From Thioalkalivibrio sp. ALE31 (GTDB lineage: Bacteria > Pseudomonadota > Gammaproteobacteria > Ectothiorhodospirales > Ectothiorhodospiraceae): DNA of 64,000 nt. Both the position numbers and the translations under genes were made by a program. The stretch is taken from assembly GCF_000377405.1 (NCBI RefSeq), contig NZ_KB905021.1, positions 86,038-150,037 of the forward strand. Reading direction: 5' to 3'. This document shows, in pieces, positions 32,921-42,235 of this stretch; position 1 is the stretch's first letter, and every line of letters starts with the position of its first letter. The notes under the pieces are model-generated. The model was not told where the DNA came from, ran no database searches, and worked only from the letters and a program-made list of their open reading frames with translations.

Positions 32921-33387
32921 TGCCCGGAAACCGCGACTTTCATCGCTCGGACCGGGTCGGCGAGCAGATTCAGCGCGAGCTGGCCGAGCTCATCCGCATG
33001 GAGGTCAAGGATCCGCGCGTTGGCATGATCACCCTGGCGGGGGTCGAGGTATCCCGCGACCTGGCTCATGCCCGGGTGTATTTCACCCAGCTGGGCGGAG
33101 CCGAGAAGGGCGCGGAGGCGCAGCAGGGGCTGAACAATGCCGCCGGGTTCCTGCGCCGGGCTCTGGGGCAGCGCATGCGCCTGCGCTCGGTGCCGCAACT
33201 GCGCTTCACCTACGACGACACCCCGGAGCGCGGGGCGCACCTGTCGTCGCTGATCGACCAGGCACTGGCCGAGGATCGTGCGCACCACGCGGACGATCCC
33301 GATGCCGGGGACGGTAGCGGCGGGTCCTCGGAGGGGGATGCCGAGGACGCCCGTGACCCGGGCGAAGGGCCGGAACGCGGGGCCTGA
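32920..33387 (+). CDS. rbfA: 30S ribosome-binding factor RbfA
   Basis: RbfA is a cold-shock 30S maturation factor with a KH-like fold. The 155 residues begin [25 protein letters not shown] and contain the family signature KDPRVGMITLAGVEVSRDLAHARVYFT. The C-terminal ~35 residues are a disordered acidic Asp/Glu/Gly tail, which makes it longer than the 133-residue E. coli protein. The start overlaps the infB stop, indicating coupling. Confidence 0.95.
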   Translation: MPGNRDFHRSDRVGEQIQRELAELIRMEVKDPRVGMITLAGVEVSRDLAHARVYFTQLGGAEKGAEAQQGLNNAAGFLRRALGQRMRLRSVPQLRFTYDDTPERGAHLSSLIDQALAEDRAHHADDPDAGDGSGGSSEGDAEDARDPGEGPERGA

Positions 33388-33418
33388 GCCCCGGCGTTTC
33401 CGGTCGGGCGATCCATCC

Positions 33419-34378
33419 ATGGCGGGCAAGCGGCGCGAGGTCGACGGCATCCTGTTGCTGGACAAGCCTCGGGGGCGCAGTTCCAACCAGGCGCTGGGTC
33501 GCGTCAAGTATCTGCTGCAGGCGAAGAAGGCCGGTCACACCGGGGCACTGGACCCGCGGGCGACCGGCCTTCTGCCGTTGTGCTTCGGTCAGGCGACCAA
33601 GGTCTCCGGCTGGCTGCTGGATGCGGACAAGCGCTACATCGCCGAGGCACAGCTGGGAGTGGAGACCGACAGCGCCGACCTCGATGGCGAGGTGATCCGC
33701 GAGTCCCGGGTGCCGGCGATTGATTCGACCACCCTGCGCGAGCTGGAGCAGCGTTTCAGCGGCGATCAGGCCCAGGTCCCGCCGATGGTCTCGGCGCTCA
33801 AGCACCAGGGCCAGCGGCTGTACGAGCTGGCGCGGCGCGGGGTGGAGGTCGAGCGGCCGCCGCGCCCGGTCCGTATACATTCCCTGCGTATCGAGCAGAC
33901 CGCCCCGGACCGGCTGCGCCTGGAGGTGCACTGCTCCAAGGGCACGTACATCCGGTCGCTGGTCGCCGATATCGGGCATGCGCTGGGGTGCGGTGCGGCG
34001 GTGGATACCCTGCACCGGGTCGGGCATGGCCATTTCGATGCCGAGTCCATGGTGTCGCTGGAGACGGTCGAGGCCGCGTTCGAGGCCGGCGGGGCCGCGG
34101 CCATCGAAGCCCTGCTGCAACCCGCCGAGGCGGCGCTCGCGCACTGGCCGGCGGTGACCCTGGATGCAGCCGCCAGTGCCGCCATGCGCCATGGCAATCC
34201 CGCGGCGGCGACGGCGGTGATCGCCGAGGCCCCGGGCGCGTCCGATGCCCCGCGCGAGGCCGAAACCGGCTGGGCCCTGGTCCGGGTGTTCGATGCCGCA
34301 GGGGCCTTCCTGGCGGTGGGGGTGCGCGACGACGCGGGGCAGGTGCGGGCGCGGCGGCTGTTCGTTCCCGCGGCCTGA
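33419..34378 (+). CDS. truB: tRNA pseudouridine-55 synthase TruB
   Basis: TruB makes pseudouridine 55 in the T loop of nearly all tRNAs. The 319 residues include the N-terminal DGILLLDKPRGRSSNQAL and the catalytic Asp in GALDPRATGLLPLCFGQATK. KGTYIRSLVADIGHALG follows, and the C-terminal part is PUA-like. The ATG at 33419 gives the normal length; an open frame extends upstream into rbfA and is ignored. It lies 31 bp after rbfA in the standard order. Confidence 0.95.
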   Translation: MAGKRREVDGILLLDKPRGRSSNQALGRVKYLLQAKKAGHTGALDPRATGLLPLCFGQATKVSGWLLDADKRYIAEAQLGVETDSADLDGEVIRESRVPAIDSTTLRELEQRFSGDQAQVPPMVSALKHQGQRLYELARRGVEVERPPRPVRIHSLRIEQTAPDRLRLEVHCSKGTYIRSLVADIGHALGCGAAVDTLHRVGHGHFDAESMVSLETVEAAFEAGGAAAIEALLQPAEAALAHWPAVTLDAAASAAMRHGNPAAATAVIAEAPGASDAPREAETGWALVRVFDAAGAFLAVGVRDDAGQVRARRLFVPAA

Positions 34379-34410
34379 CGGCGGCCCGGCAAGCGGGTGG
34401 TTGTATTCTG

Positions 34411-34438
34411 TTCATGCCGGCGTGGGCCGTGGTACCAT
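34411..34438 (+). promoter_or_regulatory. Weak candidate promoter for rpsO
   Basis: TTCATG (34411-34416) and TACCAT (34433-34438) with a 16-bp spacer lie in the 124-bp gap between truB and rpsO. The matches are weak. rpsO has its own promoter in E. coli, which is the main reason for listing it. Confidence 0.3.
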
Positions 34439-34502
34439 TGCGCGCCTATCGCCAGCGCCACTGGTCGATTAACGGTCAAGTAATCTCAGGAGTCAGGTTT
34501 TC

Positions 34503-34772
34503 ATGTCGCTCACTACCGAAGAAAAATCGGCCATCGTCGAGAAGCACAAGCGCGATGCCAACGACACCGGTTCGCCGGAGGTCCAGGTCGCGCTGCTGAC
34601 GGCCCGCATCCAGCATCTGATGGGGCACTTCGACAAGCACAAGCAGGATCATCACTCGCGCCGCGGCCTGCTGAAGATGGTCAGCCAGCGTCGCAAGCTG
34701 CTGACCTACCTCAAGCGCCACGACCAGGACCGCTATCAGGCCCTGGTTCAGGAGCTTGGGCTGCGCCGCTAA
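34503..34772 (+). CDS. rpsO: 30S ribosomal protein S15
   Basis: S15 is a primary 16S-binding protein in the platform of the 30S subunit. The 89-residue helical protein [15 protein letters not shown]... has the conserved stretches [16 protein letters not shown] and [27 protein letters not shown]-type purine-rich sequence lies just upstream. In E. coli S15 represses its own translation through a pseudoknot at the start site. I did not establish such a structure here. Confidence 0.98.
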   Translation: MSLTTEEKSAIVEKHKRDANDTGSPEVQVALLTARIQHLMGHFDKHKQDHHSRRGLLKMVSQRRKLLTYLKRHDQDRYQALVQELGLRR

Positions 34773-34783
34773 GGCCGGCACGA

Positions 34784-34810
34784 CAGGCCCGCGCCACTGG
34801 TGCGGGCCTG
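34784..34810 (+). terminator. rpsO-pnp intergenic stem-loop
   Basis: A 12-bp stem containing one G-T pair (34784-34795 with 34799-34810) and a 3-nt loop follows rpsO by 12 bp. Only a poor T-rich stretch follows. The position matches the partial terminator and RNase III processing region between rpsO and pnp known in E. coli. Confidence 0.6.
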
Positions 34811-34893
34811 TTCGCTTTCGGGGCCGCGCAATGGCCCGCGAAGGCCAGAATTCAGGCATCAACGTTGGATGAACACGGGAAACGGGAAATAAC

Positions 34894-36981
34894 GTGGCAT
34901 ACAAGAAGTCGTTCCAGTACGGAAACCATACGGTCACCTTCGAAACCGGTGACATCGCTCGCCAGGCCAGTGGCGCCGTCCTCGTCAACATGGCCGAGAC
35001 CGTGGTCCTGGTCACCGTGGTCGCCCGCAAGGAGGCCGAAGCGGGACGCGACTTCTTTCCCCTGACCGTGAACTACCAGGAACGCACCTACGCCGCGGGC
35101 AAGATCCCCGGCGGGTTCTTCAAGCGCGAAGGGCGTCCGAGCGAGAAGGAGACCCTGACCTCGCGCCTGATCGATCGCCCGATCCGCCCGCTGTTCCCGG
35201 AAGGCTTCAAGAACGAGACCCAGGTGGTCGCGACGGTGATGTCGATCAACCCCGAGGTGGATCCCGACATCCCCGCGATGCTCGGCACGTCCGCGGCGCT
35301 GGCGCTGTCCGGGGTCCCGTTCGCGGGTCCGATCGGGGCCGCGCGGGTTGGCTACCGCGCCGGCGAGTACCTGCTGAACCCGACCTACAGCGCGCTGGAG
35401 GAGTCCGACCTCGATCTGGTCGTGGCCGGCACCGAGAATGCCGTGCTGATGGTTGAATCCGAGGCCAACCAACTCTCCGAAGAGGCGATGCTGGGGGCGG
35501 TCATGTTCGGCCACGAGCAGATGCAGGCCGCGATCCAGGCGATCCGCGAGCTGGCGGCCGAGGCCGGCAAGCCGGCCTGGGAGTGGGAGGCCCCGGCCAC
35601 CAGCGATTCGCTGGAGGATCAGGTGAAGGCCGTAGTGGGCGATGCCCTGGTCGAGGCCTACCAGATTGCCGAGAAACAGGCGCGTACCCAGCGCATCGGC
35701 GAGCTGCGTACCCAGGCCGTCGAGGCCCTCGCCAGCGACGCCGAGTCCGGCCCATCGGCGGATGCCATCAAGACCGCCTTCCACGATCTCGAGTACCGTC
35801 TGGTGCGCGATCGCATCCTCGACGGCAATCCGCGCATCGACGGCCGCGACAACAAGACGGTCCGCCCGATCCGCATCGACACCGGCGTGCTGCCACGTGC
35901 CCACGGCTCCGCGGTGTTCACGCGCGGCGAGACCCAGGCCATGGTAGTCGCGACGCTGGGGACCGACCGTGACGCCCAGGTGATCGACGCGATCGAGGGC
36001 GAGCGCCGCGACCGCTTCATGCTGCACTACAACTTCCCGCCCTACTGCACCGGCGAGACCGGATTCGTGGGCTCGCCCAAGCGCCGCGAGATCGGGCACG
36101 GGCGTCTGGCCAAGCGCGGCGTCGCCGCGGCCATGCCGAACGACGAGGACTTCCCGTACGTGGTCCGCGTGGTCTCCGAGATCACCGAATCCAACGGCTC
36201 CAGCTCCATGGCCTCGGTGTGCGGTACGTCGCTCGCGTTGATGGATGCCGGGGTGCCGCTGAAGGCGCCGGTCGCGGGGATCGCGATGGGCCTCATCAAG
36301 GAAGGGGACCGCTTTGCGGTGCTGTCCGACATCCTCGGAGACGAGGACCACCTGGGCGACATGGACTTCAAGGTCGCCGGGACGTCGGACGGCGTCACCG
36401 CCCTGCAGATGGATATCAAGATCGACGGCATTACCCGCGAGATCATGGAGCAGGCGCTGGCGCAGGCGCGCGAGGGCCGCATGCACATCCTCGGCTGCAT
36501 GAACGAGGTGCTGCCGCGTCATCGCGACGAGATGTCCTCCCACGCGCCGCGCTTCATCACCATGAAGATCAACCCGGACAAAATCCGCGATGTGATCGGC
36601 AAGGGCGGGGCCACCATCCGGGCCCTGACCGAGGAGACCGGCGCGAGCATCGACATCCAGGACGACGGGACGGTCAAGGTTGCCTCCACCGACCAGGCGG
36701 CGGGTCTCGAGGCCAAGCGCCGCATCGAGGAGCTGACCGCGGATATCGAGGTGGGCCGGCAGTACACCGGCAAGGTCGCCAAGATCATGGATTTCGGCGC
36801 GTTCGTCTCCATCCTGCCGGGCCGCGACGGCCTGGTGCACATCTCGCAGATCTCCGACGAGCGAGTCGAGAACGTGGGCGATTTCCTCGCCGAGGGGGAT
36901 TCCGTGACGGTTCGCGTACTCGAAGTGGACAAGCAGGGGCGCATTCGTCTGAGCATGAAGGCAGTCGAACCCGAGTCCTGA
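34894..36981 (+). CDS. pnp: Polyribonucleotide nucleotidyltransferase (PNPase)
   Basis: PNPase is a trimeric phosphorolytic 3'-5' exoribonuclease of the RNA degradosome. The 695 residues contain two RNase PH-like domains (about 10-210 and 310-520) joined by a helical domain. A KH domain follows (about 555-615, [16 protein letters not shown]), then an S1 domain (about 622-693, [26 protein letters not shown]). The start is GTG. Length and domain order are typical; nothing is missing. Confidence 0.97.
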   Translation: MAYKKSFQYGNHTVTFETGDIARQASGAVLVNMAETVVLVTVVARKEAEAGRDFFPLTVNYQERTYAAGKIPGGFFKREGRPSEKETLTSRLIDRPIRPLFPEGFKNETQVVATVMSINPEVDPDIPAMLGTSAALALSGVPFAGPIGAARVGYRAGEYLLNPTYSALEESDLDLVVAGTENAVLMVESEANQLSEEAMLGAVMFGHEQMQAAIQAIRELAAEAGKPAWEWEAPATSDSLEDQVKAVVGDALVEAYQIAEKQARTQRIGELRTQAVEALASDAESGPSADAIKTAFHDLEYRLVRDRILDGNPRIDGRDNKTVRPIRIDTGVLPRAHGSAVFTRGETQAMVVATLGTDRDAQVIDAIEGERRDRFMLHYNFPPYCTGETGFVGSPKRREIGHGRLAKRGVAAAMPNDEDFPYVVRVVSEITESNGSSSMASVCGTSLALMDAGVPLKAPVAGIAMGLIKEGDRFAVLSDILGDEDHLGDMDFKVAGTSDGVTALQMDIKIDGITREIMEQALAQAREGRMHILGCMNEVLPRHRDEMSSHAPRFITMKINPDKIRDVIGKGGATIRALTEETGASIDIQDDGTVKVASTDQAAGLEAKRRIEELTADIEVGRQYTGKVAKIMDFGAFVSILPGRDGLVHISQISDERVENVGDFLAEGDSVTVRVLEVDKQGRIRLSMKAVEPES

Positions 36982-36999
36982 TCGGGCTCGTTTCGTTCA

Positions 37000-37022
37000 C
37001 GGGCACCGGGTTGCGGTGCCCG
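37000..37022 (+). terminator. Hairpin after pnp, weak terminator candidate
   Basis: A perfect 8-bp stem (37000-37007 with 37015-37022) with a 7-nt loop lies 18 bp after the pnp stop. It is not followed by a T tract and ends 27 bp before the next start, so it may stabilise the pnp 3' end rather than terminate. Confidence 0.35.
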
Positions 37023-37048
37023 GCCATTCAGATTCGGGACGCTTCGGC

Positions 37049-37666
37049 ATGGATCTCGTCAGCATTCGCAAGAGCTACCGGCGCTACGCCCGTCATTACG
37101 ACGCGACGTTCGGGCGGGTGTTCGCGACCGGGCGCGCAAGTGCGCAGGAAACCCTGGCACCGCTCTCCGGCAAGCGCATCCTCGAGGTCGGGGTGGGTAC
37201 GGGCATCTCGCTGCCGGACTACCCGGACGACTGCGAGGTCGTCGGGATCGATGTCTCCCGGGAGATGCTGGAGGTCGCACGGGGCCGCCTGAACGGGGGA
37301 CTCCCGGCCGTATCCGGGCTTTGCGAAATGGACGCGGAGCAACTCGGCTTTGCCGACAACAGCTTCGATGCGGTGGTGGCGATGTACGTGGCCACGGTGG
37401 TGCCGAACCCCGACGCCCTGTTCGCCGAGATGTGGCGGGTCTGTCGCCCCGGCGGTCGCCTGCTGGTGGTGAATCACTTCGCCTCGCAGCAATGGCTGTT
37501 GCGCGGCTTCGAGCGCTGCCTGCGCCCGCTGTCCAAGGCCGTCGGATTTCGCCCCGATATGGAGTTCGAGGACTTTGTCCGCGTCACCGGGCAGGAACCC
37601 TGCATGGTCGCCCCGGCCAGCCTGTTCGGCTACTGGAAACAGGTCGAATTCCGCAAGCCTGCCTGA
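37049..37666 (+). CDS. Class I SAM methyltransferase, phospholipid N-methyltransferase-like
   Basis: A 205-residue Rossmann-fold methyltransferase. SAM motif I is RILEVGVGTGISLPDYP near residue 50, followed by the acidic VVGIDVSREMLEVA, then motif IV-like FDAVVAMYVATVVPNPD and a RPGGRLLVVNHF segment. The pattern and length resemble PmtA-type phosphatidylethanolamine N-methyltransferases, which make phosphatidylcholine from phosphatidylethanolamine. Related ubiquinone/menaquinone methyltransferases are the main alternative. The ATG at 37049 is chosen over an upstream ATG at 37016 because the MDLVSIRKSYRRYA start matches the family. Confidence 0.75.
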   Translation: MDLVSIRKSYRRYARHYDATFGRVFATGRASAQETLAPLSGKRILEVGVGTGISLPDYPDDCEVVGIDVSREMLEVARGRLNGGLPAVSGLCEMDAEQLGFADNSFDAVVAMYVATVVPNPDALFAEMWRVCRPGGRLLVVNHFASQQWLLRGFERCLRPLSKAVGFRPDMEFEDFVRVTGQEPCMVAPASLFGYWKQVEFRKPA

Positions 37667-37732
37667 GCGGCGCCGCTCGCCGGGCTCCGCTACAAGCACT
37701 GCCTTGGAATGCCCCGCAGGGGCCGCCCCGGG

Positions 37733-37765
37733 AGATCGCCACGTCGCTACGCTCCTCGCGATGAC
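37733..37765. repeat. Dispersed-repeat fragment
   Basis: Read on the minus strand, this 33-bp segment is a close variant of the GTCATTGCGAGGAGCGAAGC-type sequence that I know as a widely dispersed extragenic repeat in many bacterial genomes. It lies between the methyltransferase gene and a small minus-strand gene, next to a 5-bp GC hairpin at 37711-37723. No function is assigned. Confidence 0.5.
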
Positions 37766-37791
37766 GGGGCGCGTGATGATTCCGGGGTGTG

Positions 37792-38070
37792 TCAGAGGCG
37801 TGTGAAGAGCGGCAGCTCGTGGCGGCGCGCATTGGCCGCGATGAAGCGTCCTCTCCCGTCCTGTTCGCGGTCCAGGCGCGCCTGCTCGGTGGACGCCTCG
37901 CCGACGATCGTGGCCAGGAAGACCTCCAGTTCGCCCCCGTCCACCCGCAGGCGCCCAAACGGTGACCCGTCCGCGGCGGCGTGCCAGAACAGCCGCGGCT
38001 GCCAGTTGCAGCCCTGGATCTTCGGGTGCTGGAAGAGCGCGATCAGGCGGTGTTCGAGTGCGTCGGGCAT
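37792..38070 (-). CDS. Hypothetical protein, 92 residues
   Basis: I do not recognise a characterised family. The product is soluble, with no signal peptide or membrane segment. It has aromatic and charged residues spread evenly (KIQGCNWQPRLFWHAA, GELEVFLATIVGEAS, GRGRFIAANARRHELPLF), which looks like a folded domain rather than a shadow. GAGG lies 7 nt before the ATG on the minus strand. It is divergent from the ATP-grasp gene, leaving a 130-bp gap that probably holds both promoters. Confidence 0.6.
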   Translation of the reverse strand: MPDALEHRLIALFQHPKIQGCNWQPRLFWHAAADGSPFGRLRVDGGELEVFLATIVGEASTEQARLDREQDGRGRFIAANARRHELPLFTRL

Positions 38071-38200
38071 GGGAACCTCGGTCGGGCTGTAGCGGACGAA
38101 AGCCTCAGTGAGACGTCTGAGTGGCCCTGGCCGTCGCGCCAGTGGTCGGAAAAGGCGTTACTGTAGAGGAACCCGCCCACCGCGTCAGAGGATCCGACGA

Positions 38201-39649
38201 ATGGCCATCGACTGGAAGCGCTATGACCCCGCCCCGTTCTATGACGAACTGATCAATAAGCCCGGCAAGCCGCGCGGGCCGGGCAAGGCGCTGGCGGAAT
38301 ACCTGGCCTCGCTGGACGAGGGCGAGATCCACAGCCGCAAGCAGGCCGCGGACAGCGCGATCCTCGAGATGGGGATCAGCTTTACGGTGTATACCGAGGG
38401 CGAGAATATCGACCGCGCCTGGCCGTTCGACATCATCCCCCGGGTGATCGCGCGCAAGGAGTGGGACCAGGTGTCCGCCGGGCTGGAGCAGCGCCTGAAC
38501 GCGCTGAATCTCTTTATCGACGACATCTACAACGAGCAGCGCATTTTTCAGGACAAGGTGATCCCGCGCTACGTTCTGAACCAGTCGAAGAATTTCCGCG
38601 AGCAGTGCATCGGCATCAAGCCGCCGCAGGGCGTCTGGGCGCATATCTGCGGTACCGACCTGGTGCGCGACGGATCGGGGCAGTTCTACGTGCTGGAGGA
38701 CAACCTGCGCGTACCCTCCGGGGTCTCCTACATGCTGGAGAACCGCCAGGTCACCAAGCGCGTGTTCCCGGAGATGTTCGAGAGCTCCAGCATCCTGCCG
38801 GTGGACGAATACCCGACTCAGCTGTTCGACATGCTGGCGTCGATCTCGCCGCGCCCGCAGGACTATCCCGAGATCGCGGTGCTGACGCCCGGCATCTACA
38901 ATTCCGCGTACTTCGAGCACTCCTTCCTGGCCCAGCGCATGGGCGCCGAGCTCGTGGAGGGCGCGGACCTGGTCGTCGGGGACGACGACTGCGTCTACAT
39001 GCGCACCATCGACGGTCTTGAGCGCGTGGACGTGATCTACCGGCGCATCGATGACGAGTTCCTCGACCCGGAGGTGTTCAACCCCGATTCGATGCTGGGC
39101 GTGCCCGGCCTGATGCGCGCCTGGCGCAAGGGGAACGTGGGCCTGGCCAACGCCCCCGGTGCCGGCGTGGCCGACGACAAGGTGATGTATGCCTATGTGC
39201 CGGACATCATCCGCTACTACCTGGACCAGGAGCCGATCATCCCCAATGTGCCGACCTATCTCTGCGTGAACGAGAAGGATCGCGCCTATGTGCTGGACCA
39301 CCTCGACGAGCTGGTGGTGAAGCCGGCCAACGAGTCCGGCGGCTACGGCATGCTGGTGGGCCCGCACGCGACCAAGAAGCAGCGGGCCGAGTTTGCCCAG
39401 CTGATCAAGAAGGACCCGCGCAACTATATCGCCCAGCCGACGCTGGATCTTTCCGTCGCCCCGACCCTGTGCGGCGACGAGATCGAGCCGCGCCATCTGG
39501 ACCTGCGCCCGTTCATCCTGCAGGGGGTGCGCACCGACGTGACCGCCGGCGGACTGACCCGCGTGGCGATGCGCAAGGGCTCGCTGGTGGTGAACTCCTC
39601 GCAGGGCGGGGGCAGCAAGGACACCTGGATCGTGGACGAGGAGAACTGA
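38201..39649 (+). CDS. Circularly permuted ATP-grasp protein
   Basis: A 482-residue protein of the circularly permuted ATP-grasp family (COG2308), predicted to ligate an amine to a carboxylate using ATP. Recognisable segments include YVLEDNLRVPSGVSYMLENR, VDVIYRRIDDEFLDP and the nucleotide-binding VVKPANESGGYGMLVGP. The ATG at 38201 fits the family start; the frame is open upstream without a start context. It is followed after 1 bp by an alpha-E domain gene. The pair is known from gene clusters with transglutaminase-like and Anbu peptidase genes, thought to make and process peptide-like tags. Substrate unknown. Confidence 0.88.
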   Translation: MAIDWKRYDPAPFYDELINKPGKPRGPGKALAEYLASLDEGEIHSRKQAADSAILEMGISFTVYTEGENIDRAWPFDIIPRVIARKEWDQVSAGLEQRLNALNLFIDDIYNEQRIFQDKVIPRYVLNQSKNFREQCIGIKPPQGVWAHICGTDLVRDGSGQFYVLEDNLRVPSGVSYMLENRQVTKRVFPEMFESSSILPVDEYPTQLFDMLASISPRPQDYPEIAVLTPGIYNSAYFEHSFLAQRMGAELVEGADLVVGDDDCVYMRTIDGLERVDVIYRRIDDEFLDPEVFNPDSMLGVPGLMRAWRKGNVGLANAPGAGVADDKVMYAYVPDIIRYYLDQEPIIPNVPTYLCVNEKDRAYVLDHLDELVVKPANESGGYGMLVGPHATKKQRAEFAQLIKKDPRNYIAQPTLDLSVAPTLCGDEIEPRHLDLRPFILQGVRTDVTAGGLTRVAMRKGSLVVNSSQGGGSKDTWIVDEEN

Positions 39650-39650
39650 G

Positions 39651-40610
39651 ATGCTCTCGAGAGTCGCCGAACGCGTTTACTGGATGGCGCGCTATGTCGA
39701 GCGCGCCGAGAATACGGCACGCATGGTCACGGCCTTCAATCTGTTGGCGCTGGACATGCCGAAATCGGTGCAGGTGTCGTGGAAGGGCCTGGTGGAGGTC
39801 ACCGGCAACGAGGGCCTGTTCGACAATCACTACCAGCGGGATGATGAACGCAATTGTGTGAAATTCCTGCTGGCGGATGCCGACAACCCGAGCTCGGTGC
39901 TCAACTCCCTGCGGTCGGCGCGCGAGAATGTGCGTACCACCCGCGACCTGGTTCCCTCCGAGGCGTGGGAGGTGATGAACGAGCTGTACCTGTTCGCCCG
40001 TGACCATATCGATCAGGGCATCGGCAAGCGCGGCCGGTTCGAGTTTCTGTCCGAGGTGGTTCAGCGCTGCCAGACCCTCACGGGGCTGCTGGCTGGCACC
40101 ATGAGTCATGATGCGGCCTATGACTTCATCCGCCTGGGGCGCAATCTGGAGCGCGCCGACATGTCCACCCGGCATGTCGACGTGGGCGCCCTCAAACTCC
40201 TGAAAAAGGACGGCGAGGATCCCGAGCCCTACGAGGGGCTGCTATGGACCAGCATCCTGCGTTCGGGGAGTGGCTTTCAGATGTACCGCCAGCATGTGAA
40301 GCGGCGGATCAACGGTGTGGACGTGGTGCGGTTCCTGCTACAGGACACCGCCTTCCCGCGTTCGGTGACCCACGCCCTGACTCAGGTGCAGGACGCGCTG
40401 GAGAAGCTGCCACGCAACGAACTGCCGTTGCGTCTGGTGATCCAGGCGCGCCGCCACGCCTCCAGCGCGCATGTGGAGGAGCTGATCGCGGAAGACGGCC
40501 TGCATGCCTTCATGGATGTGCTGCAGCGGGATATCGGGGACATCCACGGTGCGAACGTGGAGACCTGGTTCCGGATCGCGCCGGCGCAAACCCAGACCCA
40601 GGCGGCATAG
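39651..40610 (+). CDS. Alpha-E domain-containing protein
   Basis: A 319-residue, mostly helical protein beginning MLSRVAERVYWMARYVERAENTARM, the signature of the alpha-E (DUF403, COG2307) family. Other conserved pieces are NPSSVLNSLRSARENVRTTRD and HDAAYDFIRLGRNLERADM. Its biochemical role is not established. It almost always accompanies the circularly permuted ATP-grasp protein and is predicted to act with it as an amidoligase-like module. It starts 1 bp after that gene, so the two are translationally linked. Confidence 0.88.
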   Translation: MLSRVAERVYWMARYVERAENTARMVTAFNLLALDMPKSVQVSWKGLVEVTGNEGLFDNHYQRDDERNCVKFLLADADNPSSVLNSLRSARENVRTTRDLVPSEAWEVMNELYLFARDHIDQGIGKRGRFEFLSEVVQRCQTLTGLLAGTMSHDAAYDFIRLGRNLERADMSTRHVDVGALKLLKKDGEDPEPYEGLLWTSILRSGSGFQMYRQHVKRRINGVDVVRFLLQDTAFPRSVTHALTQVQDALEKLPRNELPLRLVIQARRHASSAHVEELIAEDGLHAFMDVLQRDIGDIHGANVETWFRIAPAQTQTQAA

Positions 40611-40649
40611 GGAGGTAGTCGATGGATCGCGGGTGAAACTGCGATCCGT

Positions 40650-41474
40650 TCAGCGGCGGGACTTTTTCGCTTTGCTCGAAGCGGGCGCTGCGGCCTTGCC
40701 GGAGCCGCGGCTGACGCGGGTCCCGCGCTGCTTGCGCGCGTGGGCGGACTCCCAGTCGAAGCGCGGCAGGTCGGTGAAGGCCTTCTTGATGTTGGTGTCC
40801 CAGGCCTGGGTGAGTGAGCGCAGGTAGGCGTCGTCGGTCTCCAGGCACAGGTAATGGTCGAAGGTCAGGGTGCCGCGCTCGTAGACCATCACCTCGATCG
40901 GGGGCCCCACAGTCAGGTTCGAACGAATGGTCGAGTCGATGGAGACCAGCGCGCAGCGCGCGGCATCCCCCAGCGGGGTGGCCGGTTCGATGATGCGGTC
41001 CAGGATCGGCTTGCCGTACTTGCTCTCGCCGATCTGCAAAAAGCGCGTCTGCTGCGAGGTGGTGATGTAATTGCCCTGCGGGTAGACCATGAAGATCGCC
41101 GGGGCATCGTCGCCGATCTGGCCGCCGATGATCAGGGTGGCCTCGGCCTTAATACCGGAGCGGGACAGGGCCTCGGAATGCTTCTCCGCCTCTTCGCGGT
41201 TGAGCCGGCCGAGGTATTCGGCGGCATCCGACATGCGCTCCACCGTCGCCAGGCTTTCCTCGGCGCCTTCCTCCATGTCGCGCTTGAGCTGCTGCACCAC
41301 CGACTGCGTGGTGGCCAGGTTGCCGGCCGCGAGGACCACGAATACCCGCTGCCCCTCGATCTCGAAGGTGTGCATCTTGCTGTAGGTGCTCACCTGGTCC
41401 ACGCCCGCATTGGTGCGGGAGTCGGAGGCGAAGACGAGGCCGTCGTCCAGGTCGATGGCGACACAGTAGGTCAT
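40650..41474 (-). CDS. Anbu-type proteasome-like peptidase
   Basis: A 274-residue Ntn-hydrolase of the Anbu (COG3484) family, related to HslV and proteasome beta subunits. The chosen ATG at 41474 gives MTYCVAIDLDDGLVFASDSRTNAG, so Met removal exposes an N-terminal Thr nucleophile. Asp17 (in SDSRTN) and a Lys at residue 32 (YSKMH), counted from the Thr, complete the expected active site. An upstream in-frame ATG at 41537 would bury the Thr. The C-terminal tail is Lys/Arg/Ser-rich. It converges on the alpha-E gene, its usual partner. The transglutaminase-like partner often seen in such clusters is not nearby. Confidence 0.9.
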   Translation of the reverse strand: MTYCVAIDLDDGLVFASDSRTNAGVDQVSTYSKMHTFEIEGQRVFVVLAAGNLATTQSVVQQLKRDMEEGAEESLATVERMSDAAEYLGRLNREEAEKHSEALSRSGIKAEATLIIGGQIGDDAPAIFMVYPQGNYITTSQQTRFLQIGESKYGKPILDRIIEPATPLGDAARCALVSIDSTIRSNLTVGPPIEVMVYERGTLTFDHYLCLETDDAYLRSLTQAWDTNIKKAFTDLPRFDWESAHARKQRGTRVSRGSGKAAAPASSKAKKSRR

Positions 41475-41638
41475 GGGGGCGCGGGTTTCCGGGCAAGGCA
41501 GTGACGGCATACTAGGGCTGGGGTCGGGGGGCGTCAACGCAGTGTCGCGTTGAGTGCCGTCGGCGGATGCACCGAACCGGTGCCCCCGCCGCGTGGTCTG
41601 CAGGCCTACTGAATGCGTGTTCTTGCGAGGAGATGCCG

Positions 41639-42235
41639 ATGTTTCGTTCCGGCCTGTGGCTGTTGCTGACCCTGCTGTTCCTGCCCACGTTGGCGAGTGC
41701 CGATGCGCTCGAGCCCGATGCCCTGATCGAGCGCCTGCAGGCGGGCGGGCTGGTGATCTACTGGCGCCACGCCGCGACCGATCACAGCCGCCGCGATCAG
41801 GACCTGACCGACATGAGCCGCTGCGAACTGCAGCGCAATCTGGACGACCGCGGACGCGAGCAGGCGCGCCGGGTCGGCGCCGGCTTCGAACGTCACGCGA
41901 TCCCGGTCGAGCGCATTTTGAGCTCGGCGTTCTGCCGCAATATCGACAGCGCCCGGATCGCCTTCGGCGAGGGCTCCTGGGAGGTTCGGGACGACCTGTT
42001 CAACGTGCCGCCGGTGCGCGACCGTCAGCGACAGCAGGCGCTGGTGACGGCCCTGCGGGACTATCTCGTGACGCCGCCGGAGGATGGCGACAGCAACGTG
42101 GTGATCGTGGGGCACAACATCAACCTCCAGCGCGCGGCGCGGGTGCGCATCGACGAAGGCGAGATCGCGGTGTTCGAGCCGGGCGGGGATGCGCCCCGCG
42201 TGCTCGGCATACTGACCCCCGAGGATTTCGACTAA
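41639..42235 (+). CDS. Exported histidine phosphatase family protein (copy 1)
   Basis: A 198-residue protein with an N-terminal signal peptide (MFRSGLWLLLTLLFLPTLASA). The histidine phosphatase fold is indicated by the catalytic RH in YWRHAATDHS and the second His in VVIVGHNINLQRAA. The usual LIRHG-x-T motif is degenerate but the RH pair is kept. The substrate is unknown. GCGAGGAG lies just before the ATG at 41639. A paralogue follows 113 bp downstream, with 47 bp identical between the two genes. Confidence 0.8.
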   Translation: MFRSGLWLLLTLLFLPTLASADALEPDALIERLQAGGLVIYWRHAATDHSRRDQDLTDMSRCELQRNLDDRGREQARRVGAGFERHAIPVERILSSAFCRNIDSARIAFGEGSWEVRDDLFNVPPVRDRQRQQALVTALRDYLVTPPEDGDSNVVIVGHNINLQRAARVRIDEGEIAVFEPGGDAPRVLGILTPEDFD

